A stretch of DNA of 64,000 nucleotides from Durusdinium trenchii. Taxonomy: Eukaryota > Sar > Dinophyceae > Suessiales > Symbiodiniaceae. The stretch spans positions 2,808,905-2,872,904 of the forward strand of contig CAXAMN010021361.1 in the NCBI GenBank assembly GCA_963970005.1, read 5' to 3'. The notes under the pieces are model-generated. The model was not told the origin of the DNA and did no database searches. It was given only the letters and a program-made list of their open reading frames with translations. This document shows, piece by piece, positions 53,590 to 64,000 of the stretch (the first letter of the stretch is position 1; each line of letters begins with the position of its first letter). The position numbers were made by a program, and so were the translations under genes.

Positions 53590-53770
53590 TTCCATCTCTT
53601 TCCCCCGCTGGGTCGTCCCGCTCGGAAGGCGAAGAGCGGCGGCAGGCCCACCGCGTCGGCGAGCTGCGTGTGGAGCGGCGCCGTCGTTCGGAGCTGCAGC
53701 GTTTCACCTGCGGTCGACCGTGCTCGGTGGCGCAGGGGGAGGCCAGAAACATCACAGACACCTGTGATCA
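53590..53770 (-). CDS. possible exon, function unknown
   Basis: GC-rich minus-strand frame with LQLRTTAPLHTQLADAVGLP then PLFAFRAGRPSGGKRWNV. Two other frames are also open, so the call is weak. Might lie upstream of the 52.7-kb exon. Confidence 0.25.
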
Positions 53771-53789
53771 CCAGTGTGCTGGCCAACTC

Positions 53790-56700
53790 TTACAATATAT
53801 GTATAATGGATGTACCAAATCAATCCAAATCATCAAATTTCCAAGTTGAGAAGGAAGCAAAGGGGTGAGAACTATGCGGTGGCTTCAGAAACCCATTATA
53901 AAAACCAACATGGTGCCCTTCTTTTTCAGGGTGCGGGAGCCCAACAATCTCTCATCGAGCACCGCCACACACTTCCCTCCCTGGGGCTGTGGCTCGAGAA
54001 GCCCTCGCGCTTGACCTGACCAGCGCCAGGGATCCGACTGCGCACTGGGGCAGGCACGCGGTGCCCGACACCGGAAATGAGAAGAAACGAAATCGAGGTC
54101 AGTCGCGTGGAGGCGTGGAGCGTCTTCAGTGTTTTCAGGGGCCGCCCTTTTCTTGGGAGAAGACGCTGGTGGACGCTATTGAGAGAAACTCATCAACCCA
54201 GATCGACTCAATGGTCGACGTGTTTTGGGGGGCAGCGGGCAGCCAACATCTGTGTCACTCTCTGAAGCTCTCATCTCCATTCCCCTTGGCAAACATGTTC
54301 TTTCTCGAAACAGTGGATATTTACATAATACTAAACAGTGGATACTAATACTTATAATATATACCTTCGGAATCCAATACCTTCTTTTTTAGGGTATAAG
54401 AAACATAGATATTATAATGTTTTTCTAAAAAAGCCGGCACTGCCGTGCCAAGTCGCCCTAATGATCTTGCTTGCCATCACGAGTACAGTTCCTGCAAGCA
54501 GTCGAGGTAGAGGACTTTCATCTAGGAAACCAAGTGTAGTGATAGTGCCATTAAAATGCATTCAAACGATGGGTTGGAGCCTCTGTGTCTGTGTGTGTGT
54601 GTCCGGGGGAAAACTCACACTTGTTCAGAACCAACTTCTTGTTAGGACTTGTACCTTGCAACAACTCAGCAGCGGGGACAAAAAGGGCTTGCAAAGCTTT
54701 GCCCAACGAAGCTCTTTGCAACAGTCCCAGGCCTAGGAAGCGGAAGCTGATCACTTCCGTGTACCTGCACAATCTTGAATCTCAGCCGGTAATGGACAAA
54801 CAGTTCTTCAGAAGTGTGTGTGTGTGTCCAGGCGCGCCAAAAGCATCCAAAACCATATTAGAGTCCTGAATTAGCGTGGCCGACATCGGCCTCATAGATC
54901 TCATGGCTGAGACGAATCGGAATTGGCAGCCAAGTTTTCAGTGCGCACAACCAACAGCCGTGGCGCGCCGGTGTACACTCCAACCTCCCCTGCACTTCCG
55001 CTCCTCATAGTCACAGGGGCCCACCAGTGTTCATGGCACGTGGTGCCCGAAGGCCGGATGCCGGGCACTTGGGTGGCGCAATGACTGCGGAACCGGAACC
55101 AGAACCTATGGGGCTTTACGTGTCATAATTACCCGACTCTACTCCGCCCTCGATCCCGCCCTCCTGCCCCCCCACCTCTCTCTCTCTCTCTCACCCCCGT
55201 TTCCTTCGATCCCCAAAGAACAAACATGATCTTTGCTCGCTGCCCCTCCAACAACTCCAACCAGTTCCAATAGGATGTTGTCCCCCAAACAAACAGCACA
55301 GAACGGACCAGTCGGAGTTCAACCAGGACTTTCGATGAATGCATAATCTTCCTTCCCACACTTCTCACTGCATTCCATGGAACCAAACCATTCATCGGGA
55401 GCACCATCTTCACACCTTTTTGGCCATCCTTCAGCTGAGACAGGTCAAGACCTGTCAAGCTCGGTGCCCCATTTTTTTCACTCGCTTGGGTTGTCTTGAA
55501 ATGCCTCTATGGCCTGCCCTTGTTTTTGCTGCGAACTAGAAGATTATGATTATAGAAGATTATCAGAAGCGATTCATCGGCAGCAAACAATATCCCCGGT
55601 GGAGGGGGAATCGTAGAGCAAACAAGGTCAGTCAGGCTTGTCTTATGCACGGACCCCCCAACCTGTGCCACGCTTTTTGGGCGTGCCAGTGGTGAGTCTT
55701 TTGTAGGCATAGACGTGCCCTCTCAATAAAAATATGAGAAAGGAAACACATACCAATTCCGGTAGGTTGGTCGACGCCATTGGCCATTGCATGAAGCTCC
55801 CAGGTTTCTCCTCCGCAAATATGTTTTGGAGAGGTCGCCTTTAAACCACGCATAACCATGGAATACAAAGGATTGCAAAGGACACATTGAAGAACCTCAG
55901 AATGGAAGAGCTCTCCGGACATAGATCACATTACCCCTTGCACTAAAGCTCCATGTCCATAGAGAAATGTCCAGCCTCCAGGGGTACTTCTAGACATGAC
56001 CAGAAATGTATGCCTTCTATGGTTCAAACTTTACATTCCAGCAAGATTTGGAAATTCATGACGTACTGTTCTTTGGTGCAAAAATATGAAATATACTTAT
56101 TCACAATAAGATGTTGTCTATATATATATGTGTGTGTGTGTGATTATTTAGGTGAATCAATGCCAATAAATGCCAATGAGGCTTGCATCAAACGTCGACG
56201 GTTCCGCCACTGCAGCGGTTGAGCTGGAAGGGCTCAGCGCTCAACAGGGTATGACGAGCACTGGCCGCCGAAGCCATTGCGACAGCTGACCGAAACGGCA
56301 TGTGAAACGATTGGCACATCCGCAAGATCTATACTGCGAGTGGGTGGTCCACTCATTTCCAGGCAGAAGGATGAAAGAGGTAACGTGTGGTTGTAGAGAG
56401 AGAGAGAGATGCAAATCAAATGAGACAGGCTTTTCCAACACACCCCATTCAGTAGTATAGATCCAAGGCATAGGCATAGATGGGATGTGCGGCAACATGC
56501 GAAAACTAATTGCAGAATTGCGGCTTGTGTTGCCTGTTCAAGCTACAGGTGTGCGTGTGTCTCTCACCCACGACCTGATAGCAAAAAAAACTGCTTCAAC
56601 GAAGCAAACACTGCAGTGTTCAATAATCTAGCACTGACCGAGCTCATCGCCATCACAATGTTGATTTTGGCCTTCAAACTGAAAGTGATTAATTTTACAC

Positions 56701-57590
56701 ACACAAACCCTCATTACTGCTGGGGCCCGTGTGACGTTGCGTGAGGTGCAGTTACATATACATATATCAATATATATATATATATTCTCCTCAATTGAAC
56801 AAATACTGCAAGATCTGCAAGTTCGTGCCACCTGCACGACATGCATTGAAAGTTACAGAATCTGTTGGTACAGTTACCGTCTTTCAACATATGGGTGTGT
56901 ATTTATATAGGGACACCTCACAGGCGTTCCAACCCTGGAAGGTTCGGGAAGTAGACCAGGAAATACCCCGCCGGGGGCGAGAAAGGGGGTCTCCCAGCCA
57001 GAACCGGCACACCCAAATCGAGTGCATGGCATGTCAAGGACTATCACCAAACGGTGTCCTATTTGGATGTAACTAACCGCCCAAAATCTATTGGCCCCTC
57101 CCTTGGTACAGGGTTGTTGGATGCAATGCATGTCCGGAAACAGGCCAGAATCAACTTTGGCACAGCCCTCGTGAACTTGACCCGGGCCCTCGCAGTCGTG
57201 CGGAGAGCATCACTCGATCTGCAACAATCTCTCCCGGGCGACCCGCGCGCCTGACCTTCCCTGGCTCAATCCTAAAAGCGGTTGGCCAAAAGACAGTAGA
57301 GGACAAGCAGACCACACCATAGCCTAGCAGTTCAACATGGTGTTCCTACTGTAACTATGATTGCATGATATTGCATGTGGGGCGAAACGTCAGTTTGAGG
57401 GAGATGGTCTGCAGAAAGGACGAAAAAGATCAGAGGCCGAAAATTGTACTGCATCTCTCTGAGAGGCTTCACGCTCATGCGACGAGCAAAAAGATGGTTC
57501 TCAAACCAAACCACCACAACTAGCATTCGCTCGTTCGCCAGGAAGTCCATGGACGAAGAACTATGAAACAATGGCGTGCAACGGCAAGAT
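53790..57590. other. no gene firmly supported
   Basis: Possible coding patches on the minus strand at about 54040-54220 and 54890-55080 (for example APRLLVVRTENLAANSDSS) could not be bordered. TG microsatellites at 54585-54602 and 54814-54830; a TC run at 55175-55192; TA runs at 56118-56140 and 56770-56785. Confidence 0.3.
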
Positions 57591-57596
57591 GGCACC

Positions 57597-57685
57597 GCGG
57601 CGGTGTGATGGAGACGTGATGTCCTCGTTCTCTTCCTCGACCCATCCTGGGTCTACCACGTCGACCCGGGGTTCTCCAAGACTCC
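57597..57685 (-). CDS. probable exon, function unknown
   Basis: A GTGAG|G acceptor opens SLGEPRVDVVDPGWVEEENE then DITSPSHRR and a CGCG|GTGCCA donor. Acidic, gene-like, no family recognised. Lies on the same strand as exons at 58.0 and 58.6 kb. Confidence 0.4.
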
Positions 57686-58021
57686 CTCACTCGAACGAAA
57701 ACGCTAGACTCCGCAATTCCTCCCGCACAGCGTGTGAGGCGCGTGCAGGTGTCTTGAAACTTAAAACTGCTGTGTAATTACATAACCAAGTATAAAAGGG
57801 CTCACCTGCTCCCTACAAGTGCTTATGCTTGAAACGATGCAACTCAAGCACCCATGCACCGTGTATGCTTGGTACCTACATGTACTGGAATCCACACAAA
57901 TCAAGTTCCTTCAAGCTCTACTTTCAGGCAACAATTTGGTTGAGCCCTTGGTGGTTTTTCTCAGACAGGCTGCCTGGCAAACTTGAAAGTGCTCATCCAC
58001 ACACAATTGACTAGCACCAAC

Positions 58022-58122
58022 TGTACGCGGAATAAGCTCCCTCCCCATGGGAAAGGGTCATCCGCGGGCAGGTCCAGCAAGTTAAACATCGGCAACCAGG
58101 GTCCCGCCCGCGGCCGCAGATT
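58022..58122 (-). CDS. probable exon, function unknown
   Basis: A TTGTTCAG acceptor opens NLRPRAGPWLPMFNLLDLPA then DDPFPWGGSLFRV; a GTTGGT donor follows. Proline/tryptophan-rich, GC-rich, clearly distinct from its flanks. Family not recognised. Confidence 0.42.
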
Positions 58123-58550
58123 CTGAACAAAGAACGAAAAGGAGGCTGTCTCAGAATGAGGGGTCCAAGTGCTAAGGTGTTCATCTTCATCTCGTTTACT
58201 GACTGCGTCCCAATTCTGAGACAAACGCAGATCAGATGGCATGGTACTACACGCTTGAAAAATTCAAAGCACGGGAGATGTCACACCCTCTCAAGTCCGA
58301 AGCATCAAAGGCTGGGCAAGGACGCACCATACACAAAAATAATTATGCATGCGTACGTTACATTACAATACATAACATTACATTACATAATATAATATAT
58401 ATACACTATATTAGTCACTATATTATTACATACAAACCATATTCCCAACAAAAGGTCCATCGGATGTTGATTAGTTTAGCTTTGTGAAGTTTGGGTTTCA
58501 GGTGATGACTTACAGAAACCCAGCTGGTAACATCAATGAGATGTGTACAC

Positions 58551-58610
58551 TGCGCCAAGTATGGATGGGTCGAGGTCCGCTCCGGCCTCGATCTCACGCC
58601 GGTGACCGTC
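58551..58610 (-). CDS. probable short exon, function unknown
   Basis: A TTCGCAG|G acceptor followed by DGHRREIEAGADLDPSILGA and a GTGTAC donor, 60 bases, phase 0. Probably precedes 58022-58122 in one gene. Confidence 0.4.
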
Positions 58611-58835
58611 CTGCGAACGAAAGATCATATGGACGTGGCTCGAATCTGCCCCAGCGGGTTTCCTGCATGATACCCTGCTGTTGAGCCATGACAGCTCTAC
58701 ATAATATGCTTACGCCTTTATAATGTGTGCGTCGTGCGTGCGTGTTTTTTGGTGAATGACTCCGCGTTCGGAAGCTGTTCGGACGTGGAAGACTCTGACC
58801 GAGCTTTCAGGCCCCGTGCTCTGGGAAAAAATTCG

Positions 58836-58961
58836 TCACTCCAGGATCTCAGGCTCGTCAGGGTCCTTGAGTTCCTGCTCTAATAGCTCCTGCCATCTTG
58901 GTCTGTCGAGCGGTTGGGCGACCAAACGACGAACATCCATGTATTTGGGGGGGCCCATGTC
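58836..58961 (-). CDS. probable terminal exon, function unknown
   Basis: A CCCAAG|G acceptor opens a 42-codon phase-0 frame: DMGPPKYMDVRRLVAQPLDR, PRWQELLEQELKDPDEPEIL, E, stop TGA at 58836-58838. The acidic LLEQELKDPDEPEILE tail reads as a typical protein C-terminus. The gene it ends probably includes the exons at 60.6, 61.6 and 62.4 kb. Confidence 0.5.
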   Translation of the reverse strand, partial: DMGPPKYMDVRRLVAQPLDRPRWQELLEQELKDPDEPEILE

Positions 58962-59487
58962 CTTGGGTGCCGTTGCCTTTTTTTTGGATGTTTGGAGCCA
59001 GTCATGACTTTGACTCCAGCATTTTCCACTGCACTGCAGTTGAATGCTACTTCACCATGGCCTTCTTGGGGGTCTTGTTGCCTCTCCAACATCTCTCCAC
59101 GAATAAGCCGCTCGAATCGTGGCCTTTTGGTCGGAATCTCTCAACGACGAGGTTTCTCGGGACAAACTGAGAACCTCGGACGGGCCCTGTCGTCGCCCAA
59201 AGGATTGCAGTGGTTTCAGACGGCACTGGCACCCTAACTGAGGTCTCTTTGATGGGGCTCCCTATAAGCCTTCTCTAGGGGATTGTGCCATATACTCTTG
59301 ATCACTAATGTGGTCCTCTGATTAATAAACGCCCCTAGAATAATGTGTTTTTTCACTGCACTGATTAATAAAGGCCCCCAGAATTTTCTTTTTTGGCAGG
59401 GATAGTTGTAGTGGAATATGTTTTTATATGTTTTTTTGTTATAGTTTACTTTTTCCCTTTTGAGTTTGCTGGGATTTGCTTATCTTA

Positions 59488-59885
59488 CAGGCTTTTGGAT
59501 GGAGATTTCTATTGAACATTTGGAGATTTACATTGAGATTTGATGCTTTTGGAGGCTGTTGGATGGAGATGTCTGTTTAAAAATTCGAGATTTCCATTGA
59601 GATTTGATGCTTTTGGAGGCTTTTGGATGGAGATTTCACTTAAAATTTGTGGATTTCCATTGGGATTGGATGCTTTTGAAGGTCTTTGGATTCAAATGTC
59701 CATTGAAATTTTGAAGATGTCCATTGAGATTTGATGATTTTGGATGCCTTTTGATATTTCAATTTAAAATTTGTAGATTTCCATTGGGATTGGATGCTTT
59801 TGAAGGTCTTTGGATTCAGATGTCCATTGAAATTTTGAAGATGTCCATTGATATTTTATTGATGTCCTTTTATTTTAGTATTCCA
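59488..59885. repeat. degenerate tandem array
   Basis: Repeats of a unit of about 60 bases built from GATTTCCATTGAGATTTGAT, GCTTTTGGAGGCTTTTGGAT and GGAGAT; a higher-order copy of about 125 bases is visible (59640-59740 against 59765-59865). The ORFs here (SIEILKMSIEI-like) are by-products of the repeat. Confidence 0.8.
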
Positions 59886-60610
59886 GATGTCTTCAATTTG
59901 AGATTTCGTTGATTCCCTTTCATTTTTAATATTGCCAAAGAAGGCCAAGAAGATTTGAAAAGGATTCTAATTGTGTTTGTCCTTTGATTAGTTTTCTTAT
60001 ACATTATATTGGAGGTCCTGGTTGTTGAGGGTGGGGGGGCGGGGGGGGTTGATCAATCAAGGGACTACATTACAAGACCTGACTGACCCATGCTCATACA
60101 ACTGCTATTACCATCGTTACGTAGCCGACAAGCGAGTGCAACTCTAAACAGTTGACTGCATTGACTGCAACCCAGCCAGCGGAGGGTTCACCCTGTTCAG
60201 GCCTAGGTCGTTTTCCGGACGGATTCACAGCAGGACAGCTGCCTCTTTGACCCCGCTTGAATACGGGAAAGTGTCACGCCTCCGTTTGAGATGTTCAAAG
60301 ACATGTTTCCAAAGAACATGTTTCCCGAGTACTTCTTGAAGGGACCCAATCATGCTTTAATCTACAGAACCTCCAGTCCAGTTGAAGAAAGAGACTAAGA
60401 GACTAGTCCTCCAGTGCTTCAAGTGAGACACATCAACATTTCGGAATTATGTCGGAAACAATGTGCCTGTGTAGCATATGCAGGATCCATGAGCTCTGTA
60501 GGCATAAGGAACTATGAACACTTATCAAAAAAAACACGTGCAATTGTCAAGCGAACAGCCGCTCAGCCAGATTCAAAAACTATAAACGCAATATAATACA
60601 ACAATGGACC
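59886..60610. other. no gene seen
   Basis: Contains a G-run (GGGTGGGGGGGCGGGGGGGGTT, about 60030-60050) able to form G-quadruplex-like structure. No exon supported. Confidence 0.4.
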
Positions 60611-60639
60611 TTTAATTAATGAATGCAATTAATGAACGC

Positions 60640-60800
60640 ACATATCTTTTCCACAGCCGCGCACCGTGGCACCGGTGGATGCCGCACCGGTGCTTCTCCT
60701 TGATCATCTCCGCCATATCTCGCTTCGACTCCACCGACTTGCCGACCTCGCGGAGCAGCAGTTGAAACCGAGAGGCCCGGCGAGGGCTTTTGATGCCCCC
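60640..60800 (-). CDS. probable exon, function unknown
   Basis: GC-rich minus-strand frame SRFQLLLREVGKSVESKRDM then AEMIKEKHRCGIHRCHGARL, ending near WKRY before a GTGCGT donor. Basic and helical. C-x3-H/C-H residues (CGIHRCH) might bind metal, but this is speculative. Confidence 0.4.
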
Positions 60801-61599
60801 AAGCAAAGGCGGTGAGGCCAAAGGCCGGAATCACCAAGGGTCCGGGTCAGGGCTTGCTTTGCACGAAGAAGAACATGAGCAATATTCTGCATGCTACTTG
60901 ACATGCTGGTGTCAAGATCGATGAAACAGGATAAAACAATGCAGGATGAACTGGTCTTCTCGGCTCAAAAATGCTCAAACCAGAGGTGCCAGCTTCCATT
61001 GTTTTGGGGCGTGCCATGACACTTGCATAAAATAAGCTCCTGATGCAAAAAGTATAGCAATGACAACACATGATTGATGAAATTATATGCATGTAAGTGT
61101 GTATATATATATATTTATTTATACTTGTATAGTCAATAGTACATATATAGTAATATATATATATATTACCTATGAGCCTATGATCGCCAAAAAAAGAGGA
61201 AACAAAGACATCATGTACCATCCTCTAGTTCCAATTGTTAGAATTCATCTCGTTTTCTGTCCTGCTAGAGGGCTTGAAGCCATTGCAGTCCAAGTGGCCG
61301 AGGAAGGATCACGTTCCATCTTTAGCAAGAATCGATTGATCCTTCTGACGTATTTCTCGTGCGTACGACCTGAGAGATGCAATGGTTGGTGTTGGCTGGA
61401 TTGTGTTGGAAACGGTTGGATCATGTTGGATGACTTTCTTGTACGTTGAGACCAAGAACATGCAACAAAGAATACTGTATATACATTAAGACAGGAAGCG
61501 GGTTTCTCCTCACCACTTTTCCCTCTTCCTTGTTGCATCAGGACTAGAAATGCCGCTAGAAGCATCTGACCCCAAAAGTGGGCAGCCACCCGTGGTGAG

Positions 61600-61730
61600 G
61601 TCCCTGGCGCTTCCACCCCTCGACCCCTCCGTCAGACATGGCACGGGTGGGCGGAAAAGGCACCGCGACCGGGGTCCATGGCAGCTCGTCCCGGTCCCAG
61701 GAGGCATCTTCATCGAGGAGATCGTTGTAC
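61600..61730 (-). CDS. probable exon, function unknown
   Basis: An ACCTGAG|G acceptor opens YNDLLDEDASWDRDELPWTP then VAVPFPPTRAMSDGG. Acidic followed by proline-rich; likely in the same gene as 60640-60800. The 3' border is uncertain. Confidence 0.4.
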
Positions 61731-62129
61731 CTCAGGTACAAGAAGCATCGTTGAAAGTTGAAAGGTTACCTTTGGGTAGTTGAAAGGTAAGCAGCTTCCA
61801 GCAAAACAAAACGCAGCAAGCTGGCAGCCCCAAGCTAACCAGGCACCTAGGCGGTTCAGAAATAATGCTCTATAGCCTATATTACATACCACACAAGGCT
61901 CAGTGAGCCATGTCTTGAGAAAGTAAAACCCGTTCTGTTAATGATGGGGGTCCTTTCAGTTGTAAATGGGTGAACTGGCTTTGGGGAACATCCTGATGCA
62001 AACAATTGATCAAGTAGAATCGAACAAATACTCCTTATATAGAATTTTAACGTACAGTAGTAAAGCAAAGCAATATAAAGCAATATAAAACATATATCAA
62101 GCGAATGACGTCAATTAGGCAGCGTGGTG

Positions 62130-62265
62130 GCATGGCGGTTTTTTTCTCTGAGCTGCGCCGATACGGCGATACAGCGATACGCCGATATCGCGGGTGGGGG
62201 GATATCGGTGCGGCGCCGATACGCCGACATCCAGGGCTGGGGGGTATCGGTGTATCGGTGCGGCG
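62130..62265. repeat. GCCGATA/CGATAC repeat
   Basis: Irregular repeats of CGATACGCCGATAT and GGGTGGGGGGATATCGGTGCGGCGC in both orientations, giving a foldable GC-rich cluster directly 3' of a putative exon (minus sense). Confidence 0.65.
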
Positions 62266-62369
62266 CAGATTTGGAACCCGCGGTGCCGGCACAATGAATT
62301 TTCCAATTGAACACCGGATGCTTTTCTTTTACGTACTCTTGAAAGAACCCCTGCCCCCTCGTGTTTCAC

Positions 62370-62486
62370 GTGGCTCCCAAGGCACTTCTTCAAGTCTATC
62401 ACGTCATCGCTGTTGATGACGGGCGGCACCGTAGGCAGCTCAGGGGTCAAGACGCACGGCTGCATGGGAGCCGTGGGCTTTGACGC
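62370..62486 (-). CDS. probable exon, function unknown
   Basis: A GCTGAG|G acceptor opens ASKPTAPMQPCVLTPELPTV then PPVINSDDVIDLKKCLGSH and a GTGAAA donor. Pro-rich linker followed by an acidic/basic helix. Upstream residues (EGAGAE) may also be coding. The most 5' exon of this gene that I can see. Confidence 0.4.
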
Positions 62487-62499
62487 CTCAGCACCGGCC

Positions 62500-64000
62500 C
62501 CCTCGCTGGCGAATCAGTGTTGTTGTAGTGAGTAGGGGTGCTCGAATAGAGGCACAACCAAGTCACTGAGGGGTGGCTCCCTCCTCTCACACTCAACTCC
62601 ATCTCAACTCCTGTACCTCATCTGATTTGTCAAAATCACAAGAAATGCCTGTGCGTCAGGTCACCGCAAGTCTGTGGCTGCTTCCTACTAAATGCTGCCT
62701 ATATCATCCTACATCCAGTAATTGTTTAACAACCGAGGGATGAGGGAGGTACCTTGGTTGAAGAACACTTTCCCAGTGTGACTCCAATGGTTTCAAAGTA
62801 GATGGCGCAATCCGATCCCGGCTGACCCACTTGTCAAATGACCTACAGAAGCACCTTGAATGGAGCCAGGAGATACAAGGATAGGACCACCAAAAGTAAA
62901 GCTACGAAAAGGCTATCAAAGGCTGGGATCCCGTTTCTGACAAGCACCAGCCAGTCACCCGGTGCAACTCAAATCATGCTTTTCAGTTATAGGGTATCCA
63001 ATCTCCAGTTCAGATTGAAATCCCAGCGAGCCTAAAATCAATAAATATCCCATACAATTGTGTCCCTATGGCCAGGAGGGCCACCATGGGCCACCAAGTC
63101 ACCAGGTGTCGGCAGGGAAACAAGCTACAAAATGCTACAAGTATCTACAAGTACAAGTCATACAAGCGATGCGGCAGGGCGCTGCCAATGAATTCGTTGA
63201 CCTCGAATCTGTGAACCGTGACGGGGATGGAAAGGGCGAAGATGAGGACTGTCCTGGCTCCAGTTCGATGCAACGAACTTTCACGAAGTACCCACCCTCT
63301 TAACTTCTACATACTATGCAGTGACTCGGCAAGTTGTAGGAAGCCGGAACACTGTCCAAACAGCTACTTGCGACCTTATTATTCATACCCTCCAACATCA
63401 TGTTTGGAGGTCCTGCTTGAAAGCATCTAACGACCCCAGTCCACCCCCCAGTATATATATATATACCTCCAGACCTCCAAGTTGATCCATACCTCCAAGA
63501 AAGAAAGCCGAGGCCGGCTTTGGCAGAATGGATCTGGTGATCTGATGCTAACGTTCGGCTCATCGGCACGCTGAGGTTCATCCCCATTGATGAAAATCAA
63601 CCAAGCCAGGCTGAAGTCTCATGCTTCACCCAACCTGCCCCCGCCATAGGCCAAAGCTTTTATGGGGCCCAGCGAAAGCACCTCCGCGAACTTGACAGTC
63701 ATCACTTGGGTGACGATAGTCAACCAAAATGACCCGGGCATCTAGCTATTTGATGCTATTTGCTTAAAAATAACTCAAGTGCTCACTGCGCCCCCAAATG
63801 CAAAAGAAAAGCAAGAATCGCCAACCAACCAGCGTCGTTCAACCCAAACCCGATCTTGGAACACAGGGACGTGAACGGTGTTCCAGGACGCTGCAGTGTT
63901 CGTGTCAGTGGAACATCCTCGAAACCCAAAAGTGAACTGATCCGCGTCAGTGTTCGTGCACCAAAAAACGGAGGGCTGAATCACCTCCAAAAAACGGTGC
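62500..64000. other. no gene firmly supported
   Basis: A plus-strand frame at 63180-63290 (EFVDLESVNRDGDGKGED) is coding-like but lacks borders. A third AGTAGATGGCGC copy is at about 62797. TATATATATATA at 63453-63465. A short GTGTTCGTG-CAGTG direct repeat lies at 63896-63960. Confidence 0.3.

Noticed and set aside
1-64000. Dinoflagellate spliced-leader relics and telomeric TTTAGGG arrays
   Set aside because: I looked for CCATTTTGGCTCAAG and for TTTAGGG runs and saw none; a partial TTTGGCTCAAA near 43822 is too short.

Overview
The window looks like nuclear DNA of a dinoflagellate, most likely a Symbiodiniaceae-type genome (inference, not tested by search). The reasons are sparse genes cut into exons of about 30-190 bp, introns that begin GA, GC or GT and end AG, usually followed by G, abundant TA and TC microsatellites, dispersed CTAGTAGC-type repeats, and every convincing host exon lying on the minus strand, as expected of a unidirectional gene block. 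No bacterial operons, rRNA, tRNA or CRISPR arrays were seen.

Two host genes can be rebuilt exon by exon with every reading phase agreeing. (1) A divergent actin-like protein on the minus strand (28975-37575, 11 exons, 367 codons) keeps the actin fold signatures but has lost the residues that hydrolyse ATP. (2) The 3' part of a kelch-repeat gene on the minus strand (16859-23977, 9 exons, 379 codons) carries about six kelch blades. A single-exon secreted WAP-domain protein (45372-45824, minus) is the third recognisable host gene. Many further minus-strand exons of unknown genes are scattered at 0.8-1.3, 9.7-15.5, 25.6-26.6, 38-42.3 and 52-62.5 kb. Those at 9.7-11.9 kb encode membrane segments.

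Two mobile elements stand out. A 5.2-kb element at 46436-51632 has 20-bp terminal inverted repeats (one mismatch), an exact 10-bp target-site duplication, and long arrays of CAATTG-containing subterminal repeats at both ends. On the plus strand it carries a transposase-like gene with two frame changes, an ORF resembling the C-terminal part of a DNA cytosine methyltransferase, and an ORF ending in a Cys/His zinc-binding motif. A second, AT-rich element of 2.3 kb (33715-36025) sits inside intron 3 of the actin-like gene. It has about 40-bp imperfect terminal inverted repeats and an 8-bp target-site duplication, and holds a frameshifted relic of a family-B DNA polymerase of the protein-primed type seen in Polintons and related viruses.

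The rest is intron or intergenic sequence: polypurine/polypyrimidine tracts (7.3, 12.1-12.35, 15.0 kb), a degenerate tandem array (59.5-59.9 kb), an inverted pair of degenerate arrays in a kelch intron (19.8-20.9 kb), and several hairpins. Function calls rest on motif recognition by eye. Exon borders were set by splice-site and phase logic without transcript data.
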